Assembly: GCA_030638305.1 (NCBI GenBank)
Contig: DAOWEW010000215.1
Location: 1 to 14,559 of the forward strand
DNA from: Desulfobacteraceae bacterium
GTDB taxonomy: Bacteria; Desulfobacterota; Desulfobacteria; Desulfobacterales; ETH-SRB1
Length of the DNA: 14,559 bases
Reading direction: 5' to 3'
Position numbers and translations under genes: made by a program. The notes under the pieces are model-generated. The model made no database searches. It was not told where the DNA came from and saw only the letters and a program-made list of their open reading frames with translations. Position 1 is the first letter of the stretch. Each line of letters begins with the position of its first letter. Shown here piece after piece: positions 6,081-14,271 of this stretch.

Positions 6081-6878
6081 ATGAACTCAAAAGATCTTAT
6101 CAAAGCAGGCAGGCTTTCAGACGCTCGCAAGCAGCTCGTTGAGGAAGTCAAGGCAAAACCTGATGATAGCCGCAGGCGAACACTTTTGTTTCAAGTTCTT
6201 GCTTTTTACGGTGAGTGGGACAAGGCTGAGCGGCATCTTGATGTAATCGGCGCTCAGAATGTAGTTGCCGATATCGCAATCCAGGTGTACAAAAACTTGA
6301 TCCATGCGGAGAGAGAACGCACGGAAGTCTGCAATCTGAAACGTCGCCCTTCATTTCTGCCGGAAACTCCGTCCTGTCTTGAAACGTACTACGCTGCCCA
6401 AACAAAGATAGGTGAACAAAAGATAGATGAGGCAAAAGCGCTTTTAGATCAAGTAGAGGCTCAACGCCCTGTCATATCCGGGACAGTGAATGGAAAGAGC
6501 TTTACCGGTTTTAAGGATACAGACACTTTTCTGTCCCTTTTTCTCGAAGCGATTGTCTATGAGCGGTATGTATGGATACCTTTTGAGGCAATTAGAGAAC
6601 TTGCTGTTTCAGCTCCCAGGACGCTTTTTGATCTTCTCTGGATTACAGCCCGGTTGACCACATGGGACGGCCTGACTATGAACTGTTATCTTCCTGTGCT
6701 TTATCCAAATTCATTTCTTCATGAGGATGACCGGATAAAGCTTGGCAGAATGACTGACTGGAACTCTCTTGGAGGACAGTTTACAAAAGGCATGGGTCAA
6801 CATATCTTTCAGGTCGGTGAAGAGGACATAAGCATTCTGGAAATCCGGGAGGCTTTATTTAATGAAACGAGAGATTAA
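6081..6878 (+). CDS. tagJ: Type VI secretion accessory protein TagJ (ImpE)
   Basis: This 265-residue cytoplasmic protein matches the TagJ/ImpE family. The N-terminal half (about 1-100) is TPR-like (AGRLSDARKQLVEEVKAKP, then the FQVLAFYGEWDKAERHL helix pair). The C-terminal half has the family's typical segments SFTGFKDTDTFLSLFLEAI, YVWIPFEAI and a PVLYPNSF stretch. In studied systems TagJ binds the N-terminal helix of TssB and modulates sheath handling with ClpV; it is an accessory, not a universal core, component. ATG at 6081 follows AAGAGG by 9 bases. It is the first gene of the operon and overlaps tssA by 17 bases, so translation is probably coupled. In the P. aeruginosa H1 cluster tagJ lies after hcp; here it is paired with tssA at the operon head. 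Confidence 0.9.
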   Translation: MNSKDLIKAGRLSDARKQLVEEVKAKPDDSRRRTLLFQVLAFYGEWDKAERHLDVIGAQNVVADIAIQVYKNLIHAERERTEVCNLKRRPSFLPETPSCLETYYAAQTKIGEQKIDEAKALLDQVEAQRPVISGTVNGKSFTGFKDTDTFLSLFLEAIVYERYVWIPFEAIRELAVSAPRTLFDLLWITARLTTWDGLTMNCYLPVLYPNSFLHEDDRIKLGRMTDWNSLGGQFTKGMGQHIFQVGEEDISILEIREALFNETRD

Positions 6879-8211
6879 CATAGAAGCCATCTTGGCCCCG
6901 ATTTCTGGCGATAACCCTGCGGGTGAGGATCTTCGCTATAGCCCTGTTTATGATCAGCTTAAGGAAGCGCGGAGAGCTGATGATCTTCTTGACCGTGGGG
7001 ATTGGCAGTATGAAGTCAAGTCTTCGGACTGGGATACGGTAATCACCGTTGCTGTTGAAGCGCTTATCAATAAGAGCAAAGACTTGCAGATAGCAGCATG
7101 GCTTACAGAGGCATTAATAAAGGTTGAAGGTTTCGACGGACTTGCTACAGGTCTCAAAATACTTGGCGGTCTCTTAAAAGAACATTGGGAGCATCTTTAT
7201 CCGGAAATTGAAGACAAAGACCTTGATTTCAGAGTTGCTCCAATCGAATTTGTGAATGATAAACTCTGGCCATGCATAAAACAGGTTCCATTAACAGATA
7301 GCGCCATTACACCCGGGTATTCATGGTTGAAATGGCAGGAGTCGCGGCAAGTGGGCTTTGAAGCCGATATCCGTAACCGATACGGAGATGTGGATGAGAA
7401 TAAAAAGAAGGCTCGTAATGAATTGATAGCCGAAGGAAAATTGACAGCCGAAGATTTTGATTCAGCAGTTGCTCTTTCGTCAAAAACCTTTTACAAATCT
7501 ATTGCTGAAAGCCTGATTATGTGCCAGGAAGAGTTCGGGAAACTTGATAAGATGGTGGATGAAAAATTCGGCCTGGAAGCCCCCAGGCTGGCTGAAATCA
7601 GAGAGACACTTGATGATTGTGAAAGAATCATAAACAAGATAGTCAAAGAGAAAAAAGAGAATGAACCGGATTCAGAACCTAAGCTACAAGCAGAAGATGT
7701 CGTAGTTCCACCCCGGAAGGAAAACAAAAGCGGGGAAGGAGTATTTCAACCATTGCCATCATCCGAAAAAGAAGCGCTGATTGCTGATGTGCCATTTCCG
7801 GCAAGCGGATTTTTAGATTCGAATTTTTCGGAAAAGGCTATGTGGGAAAACGCACTTGCGACATTGAAGACCGCCGGCATGAAAAAAGCCCTGGAGCAGC
7901 TCTTTGGAGCTTCTTGCAGAGCGCCTTCTGTGAGAGAAAAAAATCAATGCAGACTTCTGATGGCCAAGTTATGCCTGAAAGCCGAGAGACCTGACCTGGC
8001 CAGGCCGATTGTTGAAAAATTGTATGCATTGATCGAAGAATTGAAATTAGAACGTTGGGAATCCCCTGTATGGATTGCGGAGCTGATTGATACCCTGTAT
8101 CAATGCCTGACATCCGGAGAACCCTCTAATGATGATATAAGCAGGGCAAAAACACTGTTGCAAAAGCTGTGCACAACAGATGTCACAAAAGCGATAAGTT
8201 ATAAAAATTAG
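6862..8211 (+). CDS. tssA: Type VI secretion protein TssA
   Basis: This is a 449-residue TssA family protein. The ImpA N-terminal domain is unmistakable: PISGDNPAGEDLRY at residues 13-26, followed by helices through about 130 (KEHWEHLYPEIED). The middle region (about 190-300) is charged and coiled-coil-like, with a low-complexity linker near 260-300. The C-terminal part (about 320-445, including RPDLARPIVEKLYALIEELKLERWE) looks like the VasJ-type C-terminal domain. TssA proteins start and cap the growing sheath-tube or stay at the baseplate, depending on the C-terminal class; this one looks like a short-class TssA, but the exact class needs a structure-based comparison. ATG at 6862 lies inside the tagJ end with GGGAGG 9 bases upstream. 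Next gene tssB is 26 bases downstream. Confidence 0.9.
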   Translation: MKREINIEAILAPISGDNPAGEDLRYSPVYDQLKEARRADDLLDRGDWQYEVKSSDWDTVITVAVEALINKSKDLQIAAWLTEALIKVEGFDGLATGLKILGGLLKEHWEHLYPEIEDKDLDFRVAPIEFVNDKLWPCIKQVPLTDSAITPGYSWLKWQESRQVGFEADIRNRYGDVDENKKKARNELIAEGKLTAEDFDSAVALSSKTFYKSIAESLIMCQEEFGKLDKMVDEKFGLEAPRLAEIRETLDDCERIINKIVKEKKENEPDSEPKLQAEDVVVPPRKENKSGEGVFQPLPSSEKEALIADVPFPASGFLDSNFSEKAMWENALATLKTAGMKKALEQLFGASCRAPSVREKNQCRLLMAKLCLKAERPDLARPIVEKLYALIEELKLERWESPVWIAELIDTLYQCLTSGEPSNDDISRAKTLLQKLCTTDVTKAISYKN

Positions 8212-8237
8212 GTTTTTAACGGAAAGGAGGATAGACC

Positions 8238-8759
8238 ATGGCCAAAGAGAGTTTACAACACACACTTGACAGAGTTAGATCGCCTAGAGTACAAATAACC
8301 TATGATGTGGAAATAGGCGATGCTATTGAGATGAAGGAGATTCCGTTTGTTATTGGGGTGTTGAGCGATTTATCCGGCAAGCCGGATGAACCGCTTCCAA
8401 AGCTCAAAGACAGAAAATTTGTTGAAATTGATCGGGATAATTTCAACAATGTGCTTGCTGGAATGAAACCGAGGCTGGCTTTCAAGGTGGATAACAAGCT
8501 GACGGAAGAAGATACAAAAATGGCGGTTGAACTCCGTTTTAAATCTATGGACGATTTTCATCCGGAACATGTTGCGAATCAAATAACTCCTGTGCGGAAA
8601 CTTGTGGAGGCAAGACAAAAACTGTCTGATCTGCTCAATAAATTAGATGGAAATGACAGGCTGGATGAATTGCTTCAAGATGTGATCACAAGTACTGATT
8701 CCTTGCAGAAAATCGGAGATGAAGCCGGGATAAAAAAAATAGAAGAAAAAGATAAATAA
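8238..8759 (+). CDS. tssB: Type VI contractile sheath small subunit TssB (VipA)
   Basis: This 173-residue protein is a standard-length TssB. SPRVQITYDVEIGDA (residues 14-28) and the family hallmark IPFVIGVLSDLSG (35-47) form the first strands of the sheath protomer. The FVEIDRDNFNNVL block and the C-terminal helix (LNKLDGNDRLDELLQDV) complete it. TssB pairs with TssC to build the contractile sheath around the Hcp tube; its N-terminal helix is the known docking site of TagJ in systems that have it, and tagJ is in this operon. AAAGGAGG lies 7 bases before the ATG, the strongest ribosome site in the operon, in keeping with high protein demand. The next gene tssC follows after 17 bases. Confidence 0.97.
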   Translation: MAKESLQHTLDRVRSPRVQITYDVEIGDAIEMKEIPFVIGVLSDLSGKPDEPLPKLKDRKFVEIDRDNFNNVLAGMKPRLAFKVDNKLTEEDTKMAVELRFKSMDDFHPEHVANQITPVRKLVEARQKLSDLLNKLDGNDRLDELLQDVITSTDSLQKIGDEAGIKKIEEKDK

Positions 8760-8776
8760 TATTTAGGAGAAGTCCT

Positions 8777-10276
8777 ATGGCTGAAAATGAAAAACAAGTC
8801 CAATCAGAGTCTGCTCAGGCCGAAGAAGTTCAAGAAGAAGAAAAAAGTGTCCTGGATCAGATATTAGAAGAAGGCCGGCTTGCCCGTGATGAAAGTCAAA
8901 AAGAATGGGCCAGAGATATCATTGGTGAGTTTGTCAGTCAGATCATGGAAGGGACCATGGTTGTCTCAAAAGACACAGAGGTCATGATCAATACCAGGAT
9001 CAGTCAAATTGACAAACTGATTTCCATGCAGCTCAATGAAGTCATGCATGCTCCCGAGTTTCAAAAACTTGAAGCCTCCTGGAGGGGATTGCATTATCTT
9101 GTGCATCAAAGTGAAACAGGGGAGAAATTGAAAATCAGGGTGATGAATGTCTCCAAGAAAGATCTTCTCAAGGACATGGAAAAGGCCAGCGAATTCGATC
9201 AGTCGTCATTTTTCAAGAAAGTATATGAAGAAGAGTTTGGTATGTTCGGCGGCGCATCCTATGGCGCCTTACTGGGTGATTATGAGTTCAGCAACCATCC
9301 TCAGGATATATCCCTTCTCGAAAAAATTTCCCAGGTAGCGGCAGCGGCTCATGCTCCGTTTATTTCTGCTGCAGCTCCTCAACTGTTTAACTGGGATAGA
9401 TTTACTGAGCTTGGCGGTCCTCGTGACATGGCAAAGGTTTTCCAGAGTGTGGAATATGCCAAATGGAAGTCGTTCCGTGATTCAGAAGATTCCAGGTATG
9501 TGGCGCTTGCTCTTCCTCATGTACTTATGCGTCTTCCTTACGGTCAGGCGAATATTCCTGTCGAATCTTTCGGCTACGAGGAGGATGTGGATGGTACAAG
9601 CCACAGCAAGTATCTTTGGGGTAATGCGGCATTTGCACTTGGAACACGTTTGACAGATGCATTTGCCAAGTACCACTGGTGTGCGGCTATCAGGGGGGTG
9701 GAAGGCGGTGGTCTTGTGGAAGGTCTGCCTGTTCACACATTCAAGACAGATGAAGGAGACGTAGCGTTAAAGTGTCCTACGGAAATAGCTATTACGGACA
9801 GGCGGGAAAAAGAATTGGCCGATCTTGGTTTTATACCTTTGGTCCATTGCAAAGATACCGATTATGCAGCCTTCTTTAGCACTCAGACAGCCAATAAACC
9901 TAAAGTATATGATACCGATTTTGCCAATGCCAATGCAAAGCTCTCTTCCCAACTTCAGTATATTCTCGCTGTGTCAAGATTTGCCCACTACCTGAAGTCG
10001 ATCATGAGAGATAAAATTGGTAGTTTCATGACCCGCAAGAATGCCGAAGATTTTTTAAACCGGTGGATTAGCAACTATGTTCTTCTGGATGATGATGCGG
10101 GGCAGGAAACCAAGGCTAAATTTCCTTTGAGGGAAGCAAGGGTCGATGTTAGTGATGTTCCTGGTAAACCCGGTGTTTATAGGGCCGTTGCCTTTCTTAA
10201 ACCTCATTACCAACTGGACGAACTGACAGTGTCCTTAAGGTTGGTAGCGGAATTGCCTCCTCCTGCAAAGGGGTAG
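8777..10276 (+). CDS. tssC: Type VI contractile sheath large subunit TssC (VipB)
   Basis: This 499-residue protein matches TssC in length and sequence. Near the N-terminus SVLDQILEEGRLARD (about 24-38) is the helix that ClpV/TssH recognises in contracted sheaths. Further hallmarks are LEASWRGLHYLV (about 97-108), DYEFSNHPQDISLLEKI, AAAHAPFISAAAPQLF, RLPYGQ, YLWGNAAFALG and the C-terminal PGVYRAVAFLKPHYQLDELTVSLRLVAELP. These span the two TssC domains and the handshake strands to TssB. AGGAG sits 8 or so bases before ATG. The gene is followed by a 168-base gap with tandem repeats and a possible promoter before hcp, so tssB-tssC may be translated and regulated as a unit apart from hcp. Confidence 0.97.
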   Translation: MAENEKQVQSESAQAEEVQEEEKSVLDQILEEGRLARDESQKEWARDIIGEFVSQIMEGTMVVSKDTEVMINTRISQIDKLISMQLNEVMHAPEFQKLEASWRGLHYLVHQSETGEKLKIRVMNVSKKDLLKDMEKASEFDQSSFFKKVYEEEFGMFGGASYGALLGDYEFSNHPQDISLLEKISQVAAAAHAPFISAAAPQLFNWDRFTELGGPRDMAKVFQSVEYAKWKSFRDSEDSRYVALALPHVLMRLPYGQANIPVESFGYEEDVDGTSHSKYLWGNAAFALGTRLTDAFAKYHWCAAIRGVEGGGLVEGLPVHTFKTDEGDVALKCPTEIAITDRREKELADLGFIPLVHCKDTDYAAFFSTQTANKPKVYDTDFANANAKLSSQLQYILAVSRFAHYLKSIMRDKIGSFMTRKNAEDFLNRWISNYVLLDDDAGQETKAKFPLREARVDVSDVPGKPGVYRAVAFLKPHYQLDELTVSLRLVAELPPPAKG

Positions 10277-10281
10277 AAGTT

Positions 10282-10346
10282 AGCTGATAAGCTGTTGAGG
10301 AGATGAGCTGGTGAGCTGATAAGCTGTTGAGTTGTTGAGTTGTAAG
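10282..10346 (+). repeat. Short tandem repeats between tssC and hcp
   Basis: The 18-base word AGCTGATAAGCTGTTGAG occurs exactly twice (10282-10299 and 10314-10331). Variants on the theme GAGCTG, GATGAGCTG and GTTGAGTTG fill the space between and after. The same theme recurs at 11438-11454 between tssE and tssF. It has no coding meaning here. Short repeats of the GAGCTG/GTTGAG kind can spread by slippage or be mobile intergenic repeats. Confidence 0.75.
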
Positions 10347-10360
10347 GAAAAATGGTAAGG

Positions 10361-10389
10361 TTGACGAGTTAATAACAAATTTATAAAAA
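10361..10389 (+). promoter_or_regulatory. Possible internal promoter for hcp
   Basis: TTGACG (10361-10366) matches the -35 consensus at 5 of 6. Two -10 candidates follow: TATAAA (10382-10387, short 15-base spacing) or TAAAAA (10384-10389, 17-base spacing, weaker match). It lies 55 bases before the hcp start in an AT-rich gap. A separate hcp promoter would fit the high Hcp demand, but AT-rich DNA gives such matches by chance. Confidence 0.3.
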
Positions 10390-10444
10390 TTTTAGGCGCA
10401 AATCTGCAGCAAAACCAACAATTAATAGAAGGAGGGAACAGATC

Positions 10445-10942
10445 ATGGCATTTGATGCATTTTTAAACGTGGATGGTATACCCGGAGAAAGCACGGATGA
10501 CGCTCATGCAGAGTGGATAGAAGTTCTGTCGTATAGTTCAGGAGTATCTCAGACAGCCTCTGCATCTGCCAGCAGCGGGGGCGGAGCTTCATCTGAACGG
10601 GCTGATTTCCAGGATTTTTCTATTGTCAAGACACTGGATAAAGCGTCTCCAAAGCTGGCGGTGGCATGTGCTGATGGGACACATATTTCGGAAATTGTCC
10701 TCGAACTGTGCCGGGCAGGGGGCGAGAAGCTAAAGTACATGGAGTACAAGCTGACCGATTGTATCGTGAGTTCATGCCGTCCGGGCGGATCCTCCGGAGG
10801 GGCTGAAACGCTACCTTTGGAGGAGGTCTCGTTTAACTATGGCAAGATTGAGTGGACATACACCCAGCAACAACGCGCAGACGGCAGCGGAGGAGGAAAT
10901 GTATCAGCCGGTTGGAACCTTGAAACAAATACAAAAGTATAA
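10445..10942 (+). CDS. hcp: Type VI tube protein Hcp (TssD)
   Basis: This 165-residue protein is a standard Hcp: MAFDAFLNVDGIPGES at the start, the glycine/serine-rich loop near 38-50, DFSIVKTLDKASPKL (about 56-70), and the PLEEVSFNYGKIEWTY strand near the end. Hcp hexamers stack into the inner tube that is pushed out with VgrG on sheath contraction; they also chaperone some effectors in the lumen. Four Cys residues (in ACADG, ELCRAG and DCIVSSC) are more than many Hcps carry. AAGGAGG is 9 bases before the ATG. It has no C-terminal extension, so it is a plain structural Hcp, not an evolved fusion. Confidence 0.97.
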   Translation: MAFDAFLNVDGIPGESTDDAHAEWIEVLSYSSGVSQTASASASSGGGASSERADFQDFSIVKTLDKASPKLAVACADGTHISEIVLELCRAGGEKLKYMEYKLTDCIVSSCRPGGSSGGAETLPLEEVSFNYGKIEWTYTQQQRADGSGGGNVSAGWNLETNTKV

Positions 10943-10957
10943 CATGGTTTTGAGAAG

Positions 10958-11434
10958 TTGAAGCAATATCAACAAAGTCTTAGGGCATCTATACTGGACA
11001 GGCTTATTGATCATGAACCAGGTATTTCCCACGAGCCTGTCCAGTATTGCCTTGTCAGTATAGGGCAAATCATGGACTCGGTTATAAGAGATCTGGAAAA
11101 TCTTCTCAACACCAGGCGACAGATATTGATTCTTCCGGTTGAATATAGCCAAATCAATGATTCTCTTTTTGTATATGGTCTGCAGGACTTTACCTCTAAA
11201 AATCCTGGAAGCCCTTTTGTAAGACAGCAGCTTCGGCAGGATATTGAAAAAAGTATTTCACGGTTTGAACCGAGGTTGAAAAATGTAACTGTATACCTCG
11301 AAACCACAGCTCACAACGAACGTAATCTCAGGTTCAGGATTAAAGGCCTGCTGGTTGTAGAACCTGTATCAGAGCCAGTGATTTTTGATACCTTTTTTGA
11401 TGTCAACAAGGGCGAGTATGTTATATCAAGATAG
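10958..11434 (+). CDS. tssE: Type VI baseplate protein TssE (gp25-like)
   Basis: This 158-residue protein has the TssE start ASILDRLIDHEPG (about 10-22) and a gp25/lysozyme-like core through NVTVYLETTAHNERNLRFRIKG. TssE joins TssF and TssG in the baseplate wedge and starts sheath polymerisation. The only plausible start is TTG at 10958: no ATG is in frame after the in-frame stop at 10940-10942 that also ends hcp. The ribosome site is weak (GAGAAG right before), so translation may rely on coupling to the abundantly translated hcp, giving lower TssE than Hcp, as the stoichiometry requires. A 27-base gap with a repeat motif leads to tssF. Confidence 0.93.
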   Translation: MKQYQQSLRASILDRLIDHEPGISHEPVQYCLVSIGQIMDSVIRDLENLLNTRRQILILPVEYSQINDSLFVYGLQDFTSKNPGSPFVRQQLRQDIEKSISRFEPRLKNVTVYLETTAHNERNLRFRIKGLLVVEPVSEPVIFDTFFDVNKGEYVISR

Positions 11435-11437
11435 CCT

Positions 11438-11454
11438 GTTGAGCTGATGAGCTG
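11438..11454 (+). repeat. GAGCTGATGAGCTG repeat unit before tssF
   Basis: GTTGAGCTGATGAGCTG fills most of the 27-base gap between tssE and tssF and matches the theme of the tandem repeats between tssC and hcp. It lies where the tssF ribosome site should be, and no strong Shine-Dalgarno remains. Confidence 0.55.
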
Positions 11455-11461
11455 AAAAACA

Positions 11462-13273
11462 ATGGATGATAAACTTCTACATTATTATGAACGCGAACTT
11501 ACTTTTATTCGTGAGATGGGGGCTGAATTTGCCAGGAAATACCCCAAGATTGCCGGCCGGCTGCTCCTTGAACATGATAAATGTGAAGACCCGCATACTG
11601 AACGTTTGATTGAAGCTTTTGCCTTTCTTAGCGGACGTATACATAAAAAGATTGATGATGATTTTCCTGAAATAACGGAATCATTGCTTAATATAATTTA
11701 CCCTCACTACATCAATCCGATACCATCCATGTCCATAGTCAGATTTGAACCGGTAAAACAGAATGTTCCCGAATCCGGCCACCTGATACCTGAAGATACC
11801 ATGCTTTATTCCAAATCAGTCAACGGTATTCAATGCAGGTTTGCCACATCTTATTCTGTCAGACTCTGGCCTGTCGAAGTTGTATCAGCTACGCTTTGTG
11901 CCCCGAAGAGGCTGGTGAAAGACGCCCGGCAAGCTATTTTAATTCAATTAAAGACTTTTAATAATTTGAGTTTTTCCGATATTGGCTGGAAGAACCTGCG
12001 TTTTTTCCTGAATGGCCCGACCCAGCATGTCTTTCATCTGTATGAACTTTTATTCAACAATGTGTGTTATGTTGAATGTGAGTTAATCAATAGCGAAAAT
12101 CAAAGGATGGTAGAAAAGATATCATTAACTAAAAATGACATAAAGCCTGTTGGATTTAATTCTGATGAGCATCTGATCCCCTATTCCAAAAGATCTTTTC
12201 CAGGCTTTCTTCTTCTTTTTGAATACTTTTGTTTCCCTGAAAAATTTCTTTTCTTTGATCTTGACGGCCTGGATAAAATTAAACATCCGGATTTCAATGA
12301 TACTCTTAATGTCTGGCTATACCTGAACAGGACTGCTAAATCGAATCTTGTGATGAATAAAGATACTTTTTGCATCAACACTGTGCCTGTAGTCAATTTG
12401 TTTAAACGTATTGCCGAACCTGTGCGGCTTGAACAACAAAAGACCGAATATCATATTATTCCAAATATCAGAAGCCAGGAAGCAACAGAAGTGTTCAGTA
12501 TTGACAAGGTTACTGCTTCTGCGGATTCTTTTCAGGGAAAAGCATTTGATTTCAAACCCTTTTACTCTATAAAACACCATCTTGACGAAGACGACAGCAA
12601 TGACCGAATGGCTTTTTGGTATATTCAACGCCGTCCTTCGGGTAAGAAAGGGGATAGTGGAACAGAAGTTTTTCTTTCCTTTGCAGACTCGAACTTCAAA
12701 GCAATTGATCCTGATGTAGAAATATTAACTATCCATACTACATGCTCTAATCGAGACTTGCCTGCCCGTCTTCCCTTTGGGGAGGATAGGGGCGATTTTG
12801 ATATGGAAATAACAGCTCCTGTTGCACGTATAAACAGTCTGATAAAACCTACTCCAAGCCGCAGGCCATTTATGGACGGGAATCTGCAATGGCGTTTGAT
12901 ATCCCATCTGTCTCTCAATTATATTTCTCTTGTGCAGGGAGGAGAAGATGCTCTCAAAGAAATTCTCAAGCTTTATGATTTTGAAAACTCACCGGCTACA
13001 AGACAGCAGATAAACGGCATAGTATCTATTCAGTCTCAACCTGTCACAAAAAGAACAGGCCAGTCATTTTGCCGCGGGGTGCAGGTTACCATAACATTTG
13101 ACGAGGATAAGTTTGTGGGAACAGGCCTGTATCTGTTTGCATCTGTATTGGAACGGTTTTTAGGACAATATGTTTCCATTAATTCCTTTTCTCAATTGAT
13201 TGCAAGAACTATACAGAAAAAAGAGGTGTTGAAAAAATGGCCTCCAAGAAACGGCAATCGAATACTCCTGTAA
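11462..13273 (+). CDS. tssF: Type VI baseplate protein TssF (VasA/ImpG)
   Basis: This 603-residue protein has the full usual TssF length. The N-terminus LLHYYERELTFIREMGAEFA and then KYPKIAGRL, DPHTERLIEAFAFLSGRI and FPEITESLLNIIYPHYINPIPSM are diagnostic of the family. The C-terminal part ends with DEDKFVGTGLYLFASVLERFLGQYVSINSF, also conserved. TssF and TssG form the baseplate wedge that contacts TssK and the VgrG hub. The ATG at 11462 gives the canonical start; its ribosome site is poor and the upstream gap is repeat DNA. The end overlaps tssG by 37 bases. Confidence 0.97.
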   Translation: MDDKLLHYYERELTFIREMGAEFARKYPKIAGRLLLEHDKCEDPHTERLIEAFAFLSGRIHKKIDDDFPEITESLLNIIYPHYINPIPSMSIVRFEPVKQNVPESGHLIPEDTMLYSKSVNGIQCRFATSYSVRLWPVEVVSATLCAPKRLVKDARQAILIQLKTFNNLSFSDIGWKNLRFFLNGPTQHVFHLYELLFNNVCYVECELINSENQRMVEKISLTKNDIKPVGFNSDEHLIPYSKRSFPGFLLLFEYFCFPEKFLFFDLDGLDKIKHPDFNDTLNVWLYLNRTAKSNLVMNKDTFCINTVPVVNLFKRIAEPVRLEQQKTEYHIIPNIRSQEATEVFSIDKVTASADSFQGKAFDFKPFYSIKHHLDEDDSNDRMAFWYIQRRPSGKKGDSGTEVFLSFADSNFKAIDPDVEILTIHTTCSNRDLPARLPFGEDRGDFDMEITAPVARINSLIKPTPSRRPFMDGNLQWRLISHLSLNYISLVQGGEDALKEILKLYDFENSPATRQQINGIVSIQSQPVTKRTGQSFCRGVQVTITFDEDKFVGTGLYLFASVLERFLGQYVSINSFSQLIARTIQKKEVLKKWPPRNGNRILL

Positions 13274-14271
13274 CAGAGCGTCTTTTAAAGGAATTTTACG
13301 GTTTCTCATTTTTTAAAGCCGTAGATTTACTGGAATCTCTTCTCCCCGACAAAAAGCCGTTAGGCCAGACACTCTCGCCGCATGAAGAAGTAGTGCGATT
13401 TTCAGTGAAACCCGGTTTTTCATTTCCCCCCAGCGATATTTCAAACTTAACATATAACGACAAAAAAAGACCGGTTAATATGGAAGTTGCATTCATGGGA
13501 TTGATCGGTCCATCCGGTGTTTTGCCACACTGGTATAATGAACTGGCGATGGAAAGGAACCGTAAGAAAGATTTCAGCCTTACAGCGTTTTATGATGTTT
13601 TTCACCACCGCCTTATCTCTCTTTTTTACCTGGCCTGGAAAAAATACAGATTTCCTGTAAATTATCTTCCTGGAGCGAGAGACCGACTTTCCGGACATTT
13701 ACTAAGTTTAATCGGTTTAGGGACAGCCGGGCTCACCAAAAGGATCGGGTTATCAGGGGAATCTCTGATATTCTGCAGCGGTTTATTATCAAGGCCGGTT
13801 CCATCTGCGGTTGCTGTCGAGACAGCGGTGGAATATTTTTCAGGCGCTAATGTCGAGATCGAACAATTTATCGAACAAATGCTTCCTTTAGATCCGGAAG
13901 ATCAGACTCAACTCGGCGTAACTAATGGACAAATAGGAATCGACGCTATCTGCGGAAGCTGGGCCCGGGAAAGCCAGACAAAATTTCGCATTAACCTTGG
14001 GCCGATGAATTATGATGATTTTATTTGTTTTATGCCCACAGGCGACAGGCTCTGTTCCATCTTTTCCCTCGTCAAATACATGGTTGGAATAGAGTATGAA
14101 TTCGAGATTCGCCTGTTTCTAAAACGTGAGGAAGTTCCCCCGTGTGCATTAGGTATGGAAACTCCAGCCTGTCCGCAGCTCGGCTGGTCAACATGGATCA
14201 AGACTCCCGGTGTAATTCAGGGGGAGGATCCTTATGTAACATTTCAAGATAAGGAGCCAATATCATGTTAG
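13237..14271 (+). CDS. tssG: Type VI baseplate protein TssG (VasB/ImpH)
   Basis: This 344-residue protein has standard TssG length. Diagnostic segments are FYGFSFFKAVDLLESL (about 20-35), EEVVRFSVKPGFSFPPSDI, AFMGLIGPSGVLPHWYNEL (about 85-103), FYDVFHHRLISLFYLAWKKYRF and LGWSTWIKTPG near the C-terminus. TssG binds two TssF copies and TssE in the wedge and contacts TssK. The start lies 37 bases inside tssF, after GAGGT, so translation is coupled. Its last codons overlap the tssH start by 7 bases. Final residues ISC are followed by TAG. Confidence 0.97.
   Translation: MASKKRQSNTPVTERLLKEFYGFSFFKAVDLLESLLPDKKPLGQTLSPHEEVVRFSVKPGFSFPPSDISNLTYNDKKRPVNMEVAFMGLIGPSGVLPHWYNELAMERNRKKDFSLTAFYDVFHHRLISLFYLAWKKYRFPVNYLPGARDRLSGHLLSLIGLGTAGLTKRIGLSGESLIFCSGLLSRPVPSAVAVETAVEYFSGANVEIEQFIEQMLPLDPEDQTQLGVTNGQIGIDAICGSWARESQTKFRINLGPMNYDDFICFMPTGDRLCSIFSLVKYMVGIEYEFEIRLFLKREEVPPCALGMETPACPQLGWSTWIKTPGVIQGEDPYVTFQDKEPISC

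Noticed and set aside
10282..10346. Tandem repeats as a CRISPR array
   Set aside because: Units are about 18 bases with irregular short gaps, no uniform spacers and no cas genes; they are simple intergenic repeats.
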